A stretch of DNA of 64,000 nt from Gyromitra esculenta (GCA_038503075.1 JBCAML010000018.1:372001-436000); one strand, 5' to 3'. Counted from the stretch's first letter, positions 1-11,954 are shown. The notes: generated by a model not told the origin, from the sequence alone. Made by a program: numbers and translations.

Positions 1-1325
1 CAGCATCAGAATCCACAGCAGGCCCAGGATCAGGGCCCGCATCAGAATCAGAATCAGAATCAGAATCAGAATCAGCACCAAGCTCCCCAGCATGCCCCGC
101 AGCAGGCTCAGCATCAAGCCTCTCCTCAAGCAATTCCACACCAGCAGGGGCAGGTACTCGACAATACGAAGTACTGGGCAGTATTAGTACAGCAGGCCAA
201 AATCCCATTGGCGCCGAAGCCGCAGCTGCGGACTCTTTTCAGGGGAATTGCTGCATGCATAGTAAGTACCCCCATACGCAGCCCATCTTCATCCAGTACT
301 AACTCCTCCCTATCAGAATAAAGAATGCACTCTCGACAAAACCCCGCAATGCGTCCTCTCCCCCGCCAAAATGTCCATGTACTACGGAATGCAGTCTGGC
401 TACAACTCTCGCGAATCCCGTAACTCCTCCCTTTCTTCCTTCTTTCCCCTTCTCCCCTTCTCCCTCCCTTCCCCCCCTCCCATTTATCAGTCAAAAACAC
501 TAACCCCCACCAGAACTCTTCTCCCGCGCCCAAACCGCGCCCAGCACGCTCCTAACCCTCTACACCCGTCTCGAAGTAGAGCACGTGCTACTCCCCTCCC
601 CTCCCGGCGACGGCAGACGCAAGCCCCCCGTCCCCGCACTAACAATAACCGGCTTCGAGCACTGGCTCCTCCTGCAGGTCCTGCTCAACCCAGACAGCGA
701 GTACCACCGTCTCTCCAAATTCATCTCCACCCCAGCCCGCACCATCCTCGACGACGAAACCGGGCACGCATTCCCGGCGTCTGGGTTCCCGCGCGAGGCG
801 CTGCCGTCTGCGCCGGACAGCTTCGTGGTCGGCCGGTACGGAGGACACATGGAGGCCGCGCTGGCGAGCACCGCGAAAGTGGCGCGGGCGGAGGAGGAGC
901 TGGCGGAGGAGGAGGCGCTGCACGGCGAGATCGCGGCGCTGAAGAAGCGGCTGTTTGAGAATAAGGGCGAGCTGGAAGCATCGCGGAATAAGTTCCAGCA
1001 GAGCCAGAGCGAGCTGGAGCGGAGCAACCAGGAGCTGGGTAAGATGACGCAGGTGCTGGCGAAGACGATCGCGGAGGCGGATGAGAGGGTGACGAAGATG
1101 GCGGCGTCGCTGGGGGTCAGGCTGCCGGAGGAGAAACAGGGGGGGACTCCGCAGAGTCCGTATTCGCCGTATTCGCCGCCGCCGCAGCAGCAACAGCAGA
1201 GGAGGCAGTCGGAGCAGATGTGGGCGCAGGATCAGAGGCCGCCGCCGCCGCAGCAGCAGCAGCAGAGGAGGCAATCGGAGCAGCAGTGGCAGCAGCCGGG
1301 ACAGGGCCATTCGCAACAGCAGCAG

Positions 1326-1357
<32 letters not shown>

Positions 1358-1397
1358 ACAAACATATCAGCGGCAGCAGTACCAGCCAGCTCGTTAA
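1..1397 (+). CDS. DUF7514-type glutamine-rich protein, 3' part of gene (5' end outside window)
   Basis: The model uses exons <1-261, 317-419 and 514-1397. Intron 1 (262-316) starts GTAAGT, has a TACTAAC branch site and ends CAG. Intron 2 (420-513) starts GTAACT, has CACTAAC and ends CCACCAG. Phases agree at both joins. The spliced product has a Gln/Asn/His-rich lead, then a core with segments like YWAVLVQQAK, LSPAKMSMYYG and ALTITGFEHWLL. The order resembles the uncharacterised fungal DUF7514 domain, which I recognise by pattern, not by search. A charged, coiled-coil-like helix follows (about 880-1110, rich in E, A, K, L), then Pro/Gln tracts with long CAG/CAA runs (1183-1370), then TAA at 1395. 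Function is unknown. The polyQ tracts are low-complexity and probably length-variable. The start codon lies left of the window. Poly-Leu and poly-Ala readings of the same DNA are shadow frames. Confidence 0.72.
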
Positions 1398-1988
1398 ATA
1401 GCGAATGTAATTGGGTAGGGGGTGGCTTAGAACAGGACTGAAAATGGTGTTTGTGGATTAGGTTATTTGGCCATGTTAACGGAGGGAGTGATATCTTCTT
1501 GTAGCTGCAGTTAATAGTCTTAAGCATAATCACGAAACATCACTCGGGCTTTTGCAGAAGGCTAAATCTTTAATGTGGAGATGATAGATGGAATGGATTG
1601 AATCTATTTTTTTTTAAATTGGATGCTGTTTTATTGATGCTTGAATGTGCATATCTCAGAAGGGTCTATCTTAATTACCATGATCTCTGGCTTAGCAAGG
1701 ACCACCGAACCACACTTCACGACATCTTCGGGCGATACTAGCCGTGAACTCAAGTGGACTGCAATTCAGCAATCTACGTGCACTGTATGGGGGGGTATGG
1801 CCCTCAGAAATTTTATACATAAGAGATTTATTTTTTAGCACTTCTGTTACATCGAAAAGCGGCACAGGACAGAAGTTATCTACTCTAGACAGACTACACC
1901 CACAGACAGACTACGCCCACCTCAAGTAAGCACTGAAGATACCTGTACCTAGAGATCCCAGCATCCGCCAAGCATGAATAGCAATCTA
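1398..1988. other. intergenic, no gene seen
   Basis: This is the tail-to-tail gap between the DUF7514-type gene (+) and the MYND gene (-). It is moderately AT-rich with a T-run at 1609-1616. Short open frames here lack codon bias or motifs. It presumably holds both 3' UTRs; I see no repeat. Confidence 0.6.
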
Positions 1989-3601
1989 TCAATCCTGCCC
2001 ATGGTCAGGAGACGCACCTCTACATTCGGGTTTATGCTGCTGCCAGCAAGAGCGCTGGCATCTACCACAACGGTCAGCACGAGCAATTGCAAACCCACAG
2101 CCAAGAATTGAATGAGCTACACATACTGCTTACTGCAATACCAGACCTCGTGGCACCCGGCACACTTCCGCAGCTTAAACGCATACTCACAGTTATTGCA
2201 GAGCGGTACCTCAGCGGGCCCCTCGTCCTGGCTCTGCTTCATCTTTGCACCTGCTCTGGTCCGGGTTCTGCCGCGAGGATCAACAGCTTCAGCAACCGAG
2301 CGACGAGCAGCCTCGAGATCGAATTCGTGAGGACTGAAGCGCCACCTGGGACCGCGGGCAATCATATGGCGGTAGTTAGGGGACCGATAGATCTCGTCCA
2401 TGATGGGCTTATGTCCCGGTTTAGCACGCAGGACCGCAATCTTCGAGCTCCAGTTACAGTTGCCCTGGCTATCTTCGGGAGGGCAGGCGCCTTCGCCGCC
2501 GATGAGCTCCGCGCGGCCGTTGGATTCGGAGACTGGGAGGATTTTTTCGACGGTGATTTCGTGCGTCCATTGGTCACCCTGCATGGAGCGTTAAGTTTTT
2601 AGGTTAGGCTGCTTGGGTAATGCGGGGGCTTGCTTACTAGGTCATATAGGTACTCCATCGAGGAACCTTCTTTCTCGAGTATGTCGGCGACGGTGTACTT
2701 GTGGTCCGGTATGAAAATGTGGCCGTTCAAGTACATATGCGCCATATCGATGTTCTTAAAGAACCAGTTAGCCACTCGCCGCACAATCCGCTCAAAGCAT
2801 CAACTCACACAGGCGTTTTCGGGCCCAAACACAGCTCCATCGGTACGGTCCGTAAAGATATACCCGTGATAGCCGTGCACCCTTTATTCCTTCAGTTAGT
2901 CCAATGCTCCCAGCACCTTTTTGCGTCATGAGGGAGGAAGTACCATCCCATGGCTGGGCGAAGAACGTTATCTTCAAGCTCGTGCAGAGTCATTGCACCA
3001 GGAACCCTCATACGACGCCAGATAAATTCCTTGCCGTCCTTGTCAGTGATCTTAGGCATGACCATGTGCAAGACGTAGTCGCGTTTCGCTCTGTCCGCTG
3101 TGCCGCGGAGAGCAATCTTTTTCTCCTATCGATGAGAGGACGTGTTAGTACGCTCATATCTGAGCGGGAGGGTCACTAATGCCGCTAATGGGATGATAGA
3201 TCGACGATACCTTTATGCTGATAAGATGGTTGATGAACTGCGTCTGCGGGTCGTCAATTCCATGGTACAGACACTGGGCATGCATGTGTCTCTGCAGGAA
3301 CAGCGGAATCCCAGCAGGATCAACAGCCTCGTCTTCTTGGTCATTGATGCCCCAGTTCTCATATTTCCCTGTAATCGGGTTGATTTGTGGCTGAAACGTC
3401 TCCGGGTCTACATGCACCCGCGTTATATAAATTAAAGCCAAGTTAGTTTTCCGTTAGACCCTTGACTGGTGGGGGATTGGGAGGAGGGGGATTCTGACTG
3501 GTTATATACGGTGCAGGAAGGCCCATTAAACTATCGGCTGCGTGAACTTTGACCCAGGTCTGCTTGCCAGACAGGTGATGGAAATATGTAGGAAACGCCA
3601 T
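1989..3601 (-). CDS. pRiA4b ORF3-like domain protein with C-terminal MYND zinc finger
   Basis: The seven-exon model is complement of 1989-2061, 2127-2578, 2638-2754, 2809-2881, 2944-3125, 3211-3407 and 3460-3601. It gives 1236 nt, 411 aa, with every junction in phase and introns of 52-85 bases with GT..AG ends. The start is the ATG at 3601 (MAFPTYFHHL). Residues about 115-330 carry the hallmarks of the plasmid pRiA4b ORF-3-like fold: FIWRRMRVPG, TLHELEDNV, RPAMGW, YDLGDQWTHEI and GGEGACPPED. The C-terminus (about 363-400) is a MYND finger, CNNC..CAGC..WYCSKQCQ..CWQQHKPEC, and its Cys/His ligands are only complete when the last intron is removed. MYND fingers usually bind proline-rich peptides; the role of the pRiA4b-like domain is unknown. 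The architecture suggests a regulatory or adaptor protein, not an enzyme. No signal peptide is visible. Confidence 0.85.
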
Positions 3602-5097
3602 CCTGACAGTCTTCACCGGAACGGAATCTAGCAGCAGAAGGCGACAAGAGGCGGGTTTTGGAGGGCGGAGGGCGGAGAGACAAAACTGCAGAGATTGCGT
3701 GTAGTGTGGAGGAGAGAAGGTGGAGGAGTTGGAATTCTCAGGATTATATAGAGGTGGGTTTCCGCCTCCCGTATGCCAGCGTTCCGTGGGACTCCGTCTG
3801 TGTCTATTGCCGGCATTATTGCCCCTTCTATGCACAGCTCTACGTTCCCCTCTGATGGAAAACGGCTTCAGGGACGGTCCACCCAGGCCCACCCATGCTT
3901 GACCGTATTGTTTTTCAAAGCTCTTACGCGCTGATATGGTTAGCGTCGACGTATTCCAGTGCGCTCCAGAAAGCCAGTCCCCATAACGGCAACTTATCAT
4001 GCATGCACGCTCCTGACAGCGACTGAGCGGCAGACACAGAAGTATGGAGGCTGGCAGATATATAGATTAGGTTCTCCGCCTGATCGAACCGATCGTTGTC
4101 ATGGAACAAAGGTGAAAGAGGGAAGTGATGAGATCAATGAGATGCAGCGGGGAAAGAACACCCGATCTACGGGGGTTGACTGGGTGAAGTGGCGGGCAGA
4201 TGGATGAATCTGTTCACGAAATCACAGTCCATCACTCGATCACCCGATCCCTCTAATTCGCTGGAGTTTCGGACCACGATCAAGCATTATTTGGGCTTAG
4301 GACACCGAGCGAGACGAAAGCAAAGCAGGCAGTATATATACAAGAGATTGACCAATGGAAAGCTCCCAAAACACGGGTCTTCCAAAGCCCGTCTAGCTAT
4401 CGAAGATCTACAGGGGCGAAGCCCTGAGTACTATCAGGGCGCAATATCAATATGTAGTTTCAACAGAATTCTGCCCCACCAAGCCCTTGTGTCTCGCGCC
4501 TTCTAGCTGCCCTAGAACTTCCTCCCTGACGGCAAACGGCGTGGGGTAGACGACATGTAGCGCGGAAGAGTGTGGAAGAGATATATTTTTTGTGCATGAC
4601 CTCGGGGCCCTGCAGTCAAGTCCGGACCCCAACCAATCAAGTGCCGTTCTCCCTACAATAAAACCTACGACTTATCTCACCCAAATACGCTAAATCCATG
4701 GCTATGCAGCGAAGGAAGTCTAGAAAACCCAACATAACACAAGAGAAACGCCAGCCAATGATAGTGCGCTCTCATCACCTCTATTCAGTACCTCTACATG
4801 CAAGCTAGCTAACATAAAGCCACAAGCAATTTTCTGTAGCATCGAACCGTTCTAAACCAAAAACTTTACATATTTTTTTTTACAGCCGCGAATGGCTTAC
4901 ACTCCAATAGGGAATTAAATATACAATTACAAAAATGTGAACTCTACCAGCTTTCAACAGTGTCTATATACCTCCGACTTCTCTCCCTTTTTGGTCATAT
5001 TTGTCAAGGTGTTACAAGCATTGCGAGTAAAAATCGTTTCTGAAGGCAAAAGACAAATTAGATGATGTTTATAAACGAGCGCTTGAGGAGGGTGGGC
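3602..5097. other. intergenic, no gene seen
   Basis: This is the upstream region of the MYND gene and the 3' side of the esterase gene. Open frames at 3658-4000 (both strands) and 4189-4506 show no domain, splice structure or codon bias I can support. A T-rich run lies at 4867-4884. The MYND gene promoter should lie here, but I cannot point to a specific site. Confidence 0.5.
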
Positions 5098-6320
5098 TTA
5101 CGAAAAGGTGCAAGTAGATCCAGTGGCACACGTAGTTGGTCCAGTATACTACAACTCAAGCTATTAGCGTCTAGCCCAAACCAGTGAAAGAGTCAGGGAA
5201 TGAGGGCATACGCTGACGCCACCGCATTGACCATATTTAGCTACAACCCCAGTACTCGTCGGTTTAGCAGAGGTCACAATAGTAGTAGCAACACGAGTAG
5301 TAGTAGAAGGAGTAGAGGCCGAGCTGGAGGAGGAGGATCCTGACCTGCAGACTTTGGGAATAGCCTGTCCAGCGGTAGTCAAGAAGTTTGCAAGTGGGTG
5401 ATTCTGGCACTTCAAACCGTTGACGAACGCTCTGGCCACGACATCAGCTCCGGCAGGGCTGGTGTGGGTATGGTCATTGGGGAAAAGCGCTGGGTAGACA
5501 TTGTCGTAACCTAGGTCTTCGTATGCGATAGCCACGTACTTGATTTTTAATTAGCATTTCTAGGCTTTACCGTAAGACTTAGCACGTATTGGGGGGGGCC
5601 TTACTCCGTAGTGGTCAATCCATTTAGCTCCTTGGGAGGTATAGTTTCCTGCAGCGTACTGGGAGTACGGTACGAAACGGTTTCCTTCCAGCATGGCAGT
5701 GTGGGCATCGTTCCAGGCATCTCCGTTAGGAGTAGTGGATGAAACCACAGGAATACCACCAGCGGCAATAATATCCGCAACCATCTTTTTCTCGTAAGTC
5801 ACGAATGTCTGGACGACCTCTACGGTACCGTCTGTAAGTGTCACAGTTGTGGTCTCGGTGCCGGAACCGAATGTCTATTATATAAAACCACATTAGTATC
5901 AAATACAATCTCGTCTTTTTGAGGGTGCAGTGTTTACCGAAGCGCGATCGCTAGTAGCAGGGCTGCCACCATCGTTGTGTCCAAACTCGATAACAACATA
6001 GTCGCCTTTGACAATCTGGCTCACGAGAGTAGCCCAAAGGCCTTCCCTGATATATGATCTCGCTGAGCGACCACCACGGGCCAAGTTCGTCACCGCCAAC
6101 GACATATACGGCGCGAACGGAGTACCCCAACTACGTAGTCATTGGTCAGTACTCAAACGTAAACCCATATTCACCAGAAAGGGCCTTCATACCCCTGGAT
6201 GTTCGTTGACGATTGGGCCATCGTTGAATCACCAGCCAAGATAATTTTCGCAGAAGCAGGTGCTAATGCAATGGCAGCAACCGCCGCTGACATTTTGAGA
6301 ACGATAGAATTGACCTTCAT
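5098..6320 (-). CDS. secreted rhamnogalacturonan acetylesterase-like SGNH hydrolase (CE12-type) with CBM1
   Basis: The five-exon model is complement of 5098-5148, 5212-5538, 5605-5874, 5938-6130 and 6193-6320. It gives 969 nt, 322 aa, all junctions in phase. The ATG at 6320 begins a signal peptide ending near ASA (about residue 24). The SGNH blocks are in order: LAGDSTMA (nucleophile Ser), NLARGGRSARS, VVIEFGHNDGG, and NDHTHTSPAG carrying the catalytic Asp/His. This order matches rhamnogalacturonan acetylesterases, which remove acetyl groups from the pectin rhamnogalacturonan backbone. A Ser/Thr linker (about residues 255-295) leads to a fungal cellulose-binding CBM1 (KYGQCGG..YTGPTTCATGSTCTFS), completed only after splicing the last intron. 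The product is likely an extracellular plant-cell-wall enzyme. A related acetyl-xylan or pectin esterase specificity cannot be excluded from sequence alone. Confidence 0.9.
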
Positions 6321-8248
6321 TGCGAATAGAAAAAAGCTTGTATGAACTCGAAAATGACCTACAGCTAGCTGTTGAATGGATGTTTAGTTCGAAGCGGGAG
6401 AGAAGCTCTTTATAAACCCCAGCGAATAGATCCTCTCGCCCCGCAATTGAAGTATAGTAGACTGCTATAGGGAGAAGTCGGTTTTTAGGTACAATGTATC
6501 GCGAGACTTTATTCTTCAGCCTGCCATGTGGCCGGTAGGACCTGCATACTATGAATGTCCGGAACGCCGCCGGAAAGTGGAGGAGGATCTGCCAGCGGCA
6601 GCCTTCCAGAGACTGGGGTACAGGAAAACAACCATAAAAATCACCAATTTAGATGCAATGTTCTTGACAATACCAAGAAGGGGGTGGTGGGCAGGGATTC
6701 CCCAGGAACCTATCACGGAGTAACTTGGCGGGATAAACTAATATATTCTAGGTTAAGGGAACTGGCAGTAGTGATTCTGTGAACTACTAGGTACTACCGT
6801 TCTAAGTAAACGCATTTTTTTTTTCCGGGTCTTGAATCCAAGCGAGGGCTACTAAGAGTAGTAAACGGCAATGGTAAGGTCCTTGAATCCTGATCTCCCT
6901 GTCCTACTATAGTCAGTACAGTGCTCTATACGAAAAGAACCAAGTACTCAGCACACATCCATTCCACTCTCTACCCCACGCGAAAGGGAAGCCTAGAATT
7001 TTAGACAACCCTCGTTAACTAGAATATAGCTACAGTTTCGTTCGCATCTTTCATCCCGGACTTTAGATATTCAGCCAGAATTCGGTTTCTTCAATTCGAA
7101 ACCGCCGAGCCTCGGCGTGGTATCCTTGGGAATCGAGGGGATGGATAGTGGTACCCTAGTCGCTTCGACTAGTCAGGCTGGCGACAGGGCGCTTCAGATC
7201 CACCAGAAAGCAAGGTATCTTCGCTCGCTTGGATGGTTCTCTCGAGTTTCCATGGCAAGGCTGCCGCCCTGTATAGGGTTAGGGTTATCACGGCGCCACG
7301 GGCCGTCCAGGGCATCCGGAGGAACGGAGATGAAGGATTTCGGATGGTCAATGCCCGACAGTCACGGCTTAATTTTTGAGTTAAACGTATTCTTCAAGAT
7401 GCAGGATGTGCTGTAACGGGGCGGTATATGAGAGTAATTTTCACCAACCGGTCGAGTCTCGTTCTCTGTTCACAGTAGTCAACAGCGTACGGTAAATGTG
7501 GTGGGCGTAGAAGAGGGCCGAAGAGTTTCAGGTGGTGTTTACCAGCGTCAGAGGATATAGAGCCTTAGTAGAAACCCAATCAACCAAGTCTCAATTCCCC
7601 ATCCCGTGTTGCAGTGGAGATCGAGAGCGTACGAGGTGAGACGATAATAGGAGTGATATCTGATGAAGAGAGAGAGGAGAAGAAGCAAGAAAACATATGA
7701 GGCCTAGATGTGTATGGCATGTGATCCCGCTGCTAGCTCCAAAAGAACTCCAACACTAAATTCCCCATGTGCCGTAGTATCTCGAGCTCTTAACATTCTA
7801 CAAGACACAGCTCACTGCGAGGATCACAGGCTCGTTGTATACACGGCCTGGCAAATACTTCTCCTGGGCACGCTTCTATGTTCTCCCGCACTAGCAATAC
7901 TTTCCTCTCTCGTGGGCAAGTAGGGAGCTGGGTGTGCGAGATATGTGGCTTAGCGGAAGGCGAGGTGAGATTTAGGCGGTTTGGCCTACAGAACCGAGGG
8001 GGGCTATTTTTTTGAGATAGACAGATCTCGCACAGGCAGGTGTATACATGTAGGTAGGTAGATGAGCTGGACGTATGGGCGCATATGAACTTGAAATTTA
8101 TGTATTTGAGTTGGACTAAGAAACTGATACAAGTTTATAATTTTTTTTTTGTTAAATCATTGTTTCATTGTTTTATATAGGTACAAGGATATCACGTGCA
8201 GCCGAAGTTATGGCGTAAACAAAACCCTGGTACAAGTTTATAATAAAG
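6321..8248. other. intergenic, no gene seen
   Basis: This contains the upstream region of the secreted esterase and about 1.9 kb with no supported gene. The open frame 7117-7416 has no recognisable motif or intron structure. The homopolymer runs at 6817-6826 and 8142-8151 are simple sequence. A single GGGTTAGGGTT at 7267 is too short to call telomere-like. Confidence 0.5.
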
Positions 8249-8929
8249 TCAATAGCTATATATAGAGTATACTGGTGAATTGGCCCCCCGAAAACCCCGC
8301 CACAATGCCTCGTCTGCCGGACAACTTACGTGATAGTGGCTGTTTTCAGTGTTATCTTTCGCCCTATCTTCCTCAGACAATTCCCAAAACATATTTTCCA
8401 CCACGCCCCATGGAATTTCTACCGGAAACATATTTCTCGAAATCTCCCTAAACATAGTCGTACGATATCTATGCACATATTTATATCAGCATGCAATCCA
8501 ATTACTGCATGTGGGTTTGGTGATATTCTCTTACAGTCTGTACCAGTGGTGTGGCGCATCCATAACAGCTTTTTTATCAGTCCCTAGACCTGCCCAAGGC
8601 TGCGGCTCAAAGGTTTCCCTGATGATTGGTCGCCATAATTGATCATCGGATCTAAAATTTCAGTTAATACTTGAATTACTCGGATTATTAGTCTTTGCTT
8701 ACCCTTTATAAATTGAGCGAAAAATGGACTTTTCTAGTGCAGACGCCTCTCTGTGGTGGAGACGCATAAAGTATTGGTTCTTGCAGGAGCTGGCAGTCCT
8801 GTTATGAAAAAGACTAGCACTTTCTTCCCAGAAACTTGTTCTATGGTAATTTCTCAAGGCAAATTCTACCAGAATAAGGTTTTCTTCAGCAGTCCAGATA
8901 GGGCCGCGTTGGTTAGTAGCTTGAGACAT
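8249..8929 (-). CDS. small SANT/Myb-like DNA-binding protein (hypothetical)
   Basis: The three-exon model is complement of 8249-8468, 8535-8651 and 8703-8929. It gives 564 nt, 187 aa, in phase, with introns starting GTAAGC and GTAAGA. The start at 8929 (MSQATNQRGP) is followed by a SANT/Myb-like segment, IWTAEENLILVEF..., with the spaced Trp and a helix pattern (SFWEESASLFHNRTASSCKNQY). That resembles single-repeat Myb-like domains of small fungal proteins. The second and third exons encode Trp/aromatic-rich sequence of no known family. The last exon may end differently, because a GTAAGT donor at about 8333 could extend the gene downstream. A DNA-binding role is inferred from the first exon only. 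Confidence 0.55.
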
Positions 8930-9410
8930 TTAGCCTAATAAATCTACACGATATCGCTAAATCGTTGCGGTTAGAAGATTGGTTCGAAGATCTGTGTCGA
9001 TTCAAATCAGTGGAAACTTTATGTGGAGGGGAAGTAAGCTGCAGAGTGCAAGATTGCGCGTCTTATAAGTTAAAAAATTTGTCGTTAGAATAGGATCAAA
9101 GAACTGATGCCATAGGGCAACTTCTATTCAAGTGCCATTCTTCTGATAGTATAAGGACTCGGTAGTGATATGTGGGTGGGATGCAGCTCGGCGAAGGGTT
9201 TGGTCGAGCGAGGCTTGGAATTGTGGCGGAAGGAATCTGTGGCGCGTCGAGTTCAAGGACTGGAATGACGTGATGCAGCTAATAACTTAGTTGCATTTGT
9301 AATCAGCTCTCACCACTTGCCCCGTCCCCAGAGCTCCGTGCCACTACCACTGCTGTCTGCAGCCCTGCCATAGCTACTATAGCACTCCCATACCCATTCT
9401 AGCCCCTACA
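8930..9410. other. divergent intergenic region
   Basis: This 481-base spacer lies between the divergently transcribed SANT-like gene (-) and the dioxygenase-like gene (+), so it should hold both promoters. I see no convincing TATA box or repeat in it. Confidence 0.5.
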
Positions 9411-10207
9411 ATGTCTGACCCAGAGCTCTATACCTACCCATCTCCGCTTGCTGGCTATGAAAACGCACCACCGCTGCCAGAGTATGCTTTTCCGCCAATG
9501 GCACTTCTCTCTGCACGTATCTGTCTAACCTACGCAATAGCAAACTAAACGAAGATGGAAAATCGTTCGTCAATCCGCCATCCGGGCAGCTGAGTGCTGC
9601 GTACGAGAAGTTTCCAGGCCCAATCGACAATACTCTAAGTCCAGGTGGATTCGATGTGCATATCTATTTCTACCAAGTTAGTAAAAACGCTATCGATATG
9701 GAGTTTACAGAAAATATGACTGAGTTCATCGGGTTATAGAATAATCCTGAGCAAACCAAGTTCGCGAAGGAGCTATGGGAGCGGATTCGGAGAGAATGTA
9801 AACCTTAGCCCCCTTGCATTTGAGGTTGGCGAGTACTGACTACTTGTGCGTAGTTCCGGAATTGAGGATCTACAAGGTGTGGGACAGTAGGTCTTTCCCC
9901 GGTGTTACCAGCGCGAATGTAGGTTTCTTTCGTTGCTGACAGAGCTTCCTCTTTAGAACCAATCGGGCCACACACACTGGCAATGTTTGAAGTGAATATC
10001 TTCACTCCCGCTCAGTTTGGCGCGTTTATTCCTTGGTTGATCATCAACCGAGGGCCTTTATCGGCGTTGCTACACCCCAATACCAATAATCCTGTGAGGG
10101 ACCATACACAAAGGGCTACGTGGCTCGGGAGAGAGATCCCGATCGATACATCGCTATTCAAGAAGATGTTGGCACAGCAAGGGAAGGAATATCCGGTTAA
10201 GGAGTGA
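9411..10207 (+). CDS. DOPA 4,5-dioxygenase family protein
   Basis: The five-exon model uses 9411-9481, 9541-9676, 9740-9797, 9854-9886 and 9957-10207. It gives 549 nt, 182 aa, in phase throughout. Intron 1 has GTATGC..GTCTAACC..TAG, intron 2 starts GTTAGT, and intron 3 has a TACTGAC branch site. The protein begins MSDPELYTYP. It carries the family blocks FDVHIYFYQ (first His region), FAKELWERIRRE, FPELRIYKVWDKPIGPHTLAMFEV (second His region, spanning three exons) and FGAFIPWLIINRGPLSALLHPNT. The HxY and GPHT motifs and small size match DOPA 4,5-dioxygenases, extradiol-type ring-cleaving enzymes best known from betalain biosynthesis and common as uncharacterised homologues in fungi. The in vivo substrate is unknown. 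Open frames on the minus strand here are shadows. Confidence 0.85.
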
Positions 10208-10415
10208 CAGTGTTGACGATGTTCTGCCTTATTTATAGTTTAGAGTTTGATTCACGGGGGAGGCATGTTCTCGAGTTTTAGAAATTCCCACATGTGTCTG
10301 CTGTGGAGTGGTGGTGGTGGGAATGCATGTGTAATAGTCATGAACATCTCACGAATTAATCTCTCAATTCCCATGTCGGGGGCAATATCCCATAATACCC
10401 CCCTCAAACCCACCA

Positions 10416-11954
10416 CTAGTCCGTCGTCGTATCATAAGTATATTTCAGCTCCCCTCTCCAGTACCTACCCCAGCCCCAGAATTAGTCCTGATCCCCCTAA
10501 ACCACTCGAGAAATCATCAACTCACGTCGGACACACATCCTCCGAAACTCTCCGCGCCGTCTCTAGCGCCTCCAAAATCCCTTCCGGCAATGGCCCTTTC
10601 TCCAAATCGTTCAAATTCCCTTCCAGCTGCCCCAAGCTCGACACACCGATAATAATACCATCGTTGCCACCAGAACGCCTATGCTTCAGAACCGAATGAT
10701 GCACCAGCCACCGCAACGATATCTCTATAAGGCTGAGACCCTCCTTCGTTGCCGCTGCCTCAACAATGCGCAACGCGCTGAAATGCGCATCGTTGAAGTA
10801 TCGTGAACGGTAAGTTGAGCCTTGGTCCGGGAAAGTATTCGAGAATCGACCTGACTTGGGGGGCGTGCTTGTGTGGGCCGGGTTATAGCGACCTGTAAAA
10901 AACCCGCCAGCTAGATAGGATTCAAGCGAAGTGAGCGAGGAGCTAGTTAGAATTATATAGCGAGAGTAGGTAGATACCTAAACTATGAAAAAAAAATGTA
11001 TCAGGGTTAGGGTTTAAACTGTTTTAGTTTTCGGAGCTCTCGATGCTGCGGGCGGGGGCTTACGGGTTATATGCAACTATGTCCAGCCCGTGTTTCCGGC
11101 AAGCTGGGACGAGCTCTTTTTCAATCGCTCTGGTTATGGGGTTGTACATTGCCTACAGTCTCACCCATTAGGCATCCCACACTCTCCCAAATTAAAGCTG
11201 CTTCTGAGATACACTACGTACCTGATAAACCGTCGGTCGAACCCACCCCCTCTCTTTACAGAGAGTAGCGATCTCGGCAACTTCATACGCTGTATAATTG
11301 CTCAGCCCTAGCGCCTCGAAGCGTCCTTCGCCATAGAGCTCGTTCACGGTCCTCAGCGTGTCCACGAACGGGACTGATCTGTCTGCTGCGTGGAGATAGA
11401 ATATGTCCACTTTATCGGAACCGAGCGCTGTGAGGGACTCGTTTATCTTGGCTCGTAGAACCTCGGGTGAATGGGTTCCTGGGACTGTGGGGTAGACTTT
11501 TGTTGCTAGTTTGAACCCGAGGCTTTTGTAGTCTGCTGCAGCGAGGAAGGATTCAGATTGACCGGCAACGTACTGGAGGATGTTACTTTAAATTTATCTT
11601 AGGTGGGTAGGGGGTAGGGAATTGGCGGGGGGGTGTTTGTACAATTCGGGCAGTGTCGAGTTCGCTGTATCCGCTGGATTTGAGATGGTGCAGGATTTCC
11701 CTGGCGGTGGTGATATCGGTTACCCGGGCTCCTTGTTTTGGGTCCTGTGTTTAATTGCGGCGTAGCAGTGTGTTAGTATATATAAAGCCGTGGATGGAGT
11801 TGGTATGATAGCGTTAGGAAGAGCAGGAGTGGGGAGGCGGTATTACGGGCCCGAAGTTCATACCTTTGTTGTAGAGTTAGCTGGAAATTATATAATTGCA
11901 AGTATTTGAAGTTGACTTACATCCTAGTATTATGCGGTTATTAACGGTACCCAT
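10416..11954 (-). CDS. aldo/keto reductase, AKR7 (aflatoxin-aldehyde-reductase-like) family
   Basis: The model is complement of 10416-10464, 10526-10942, 11064-11152, 11222-11572, 11643-11744, 11847-11863 and 11921-11954. It gives 1059 nt, 352 aa. Visible motifs are ILGCMNFGP (start), LDTARIYVAG (catalytic Asp and Tyr), FKLATKVYP (Lys), DIFYLHAADRS (His), GLSNYTAYEV, YQAMYNPITRAIE, LAGGFFTGRYNP, IIIGVSSLGQLEGN, and the C-terminal CPTYWRGELKY completed by the last exon. The family reduces aldehydes with NADPH and is cytosolic. Two oddities appear: exon 2 is only 17 nt, and the acceptor before LAGGFF is ambiguous. The conserved reading needs the AG at 10943-10944, which adds about nine residues absent from typical family members; the nearer AG at 10912-10913 shifts frame. 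Expression or a single-base lesion cannot be judged here. Confidence 0.85.

Noticed and set aside
371..958. Plus-strand frame MSMYYGMQ..
   Set aside because: Only its first 16 codons are a real exon (317-419); the rest reads through intron 2 and then out of frame.
639..1361. Long minus-strand frame rich in Leu/Arg
   Set aside because: It is the antisense of CAG/CAA-rich coding DNA of the DUF7514-type gene; poly-Leu arises from the polyQ tract.
2087..2602. 171-codon plus-strand frame
   Set aside because: Antisense to exon 6 of the MYND gene, which reads the pRiA4b-like domain on the minus strand.
7267..7279. GGGTTAGGGTT as telomere-like repeat (also near 11007)
   Set aside because: Only two units; expected by chance.
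7117..7416. 99-codon plus-strand frame
   Set aside because: No motif, no splice structure, no codon preference; likely chance.
9406..9630. Minus-strand frame in the dioxygenase region
   Set aside because: It is antisense to exons 1-2 of the plus-strand gene, which has correct splice sites and family motifs.
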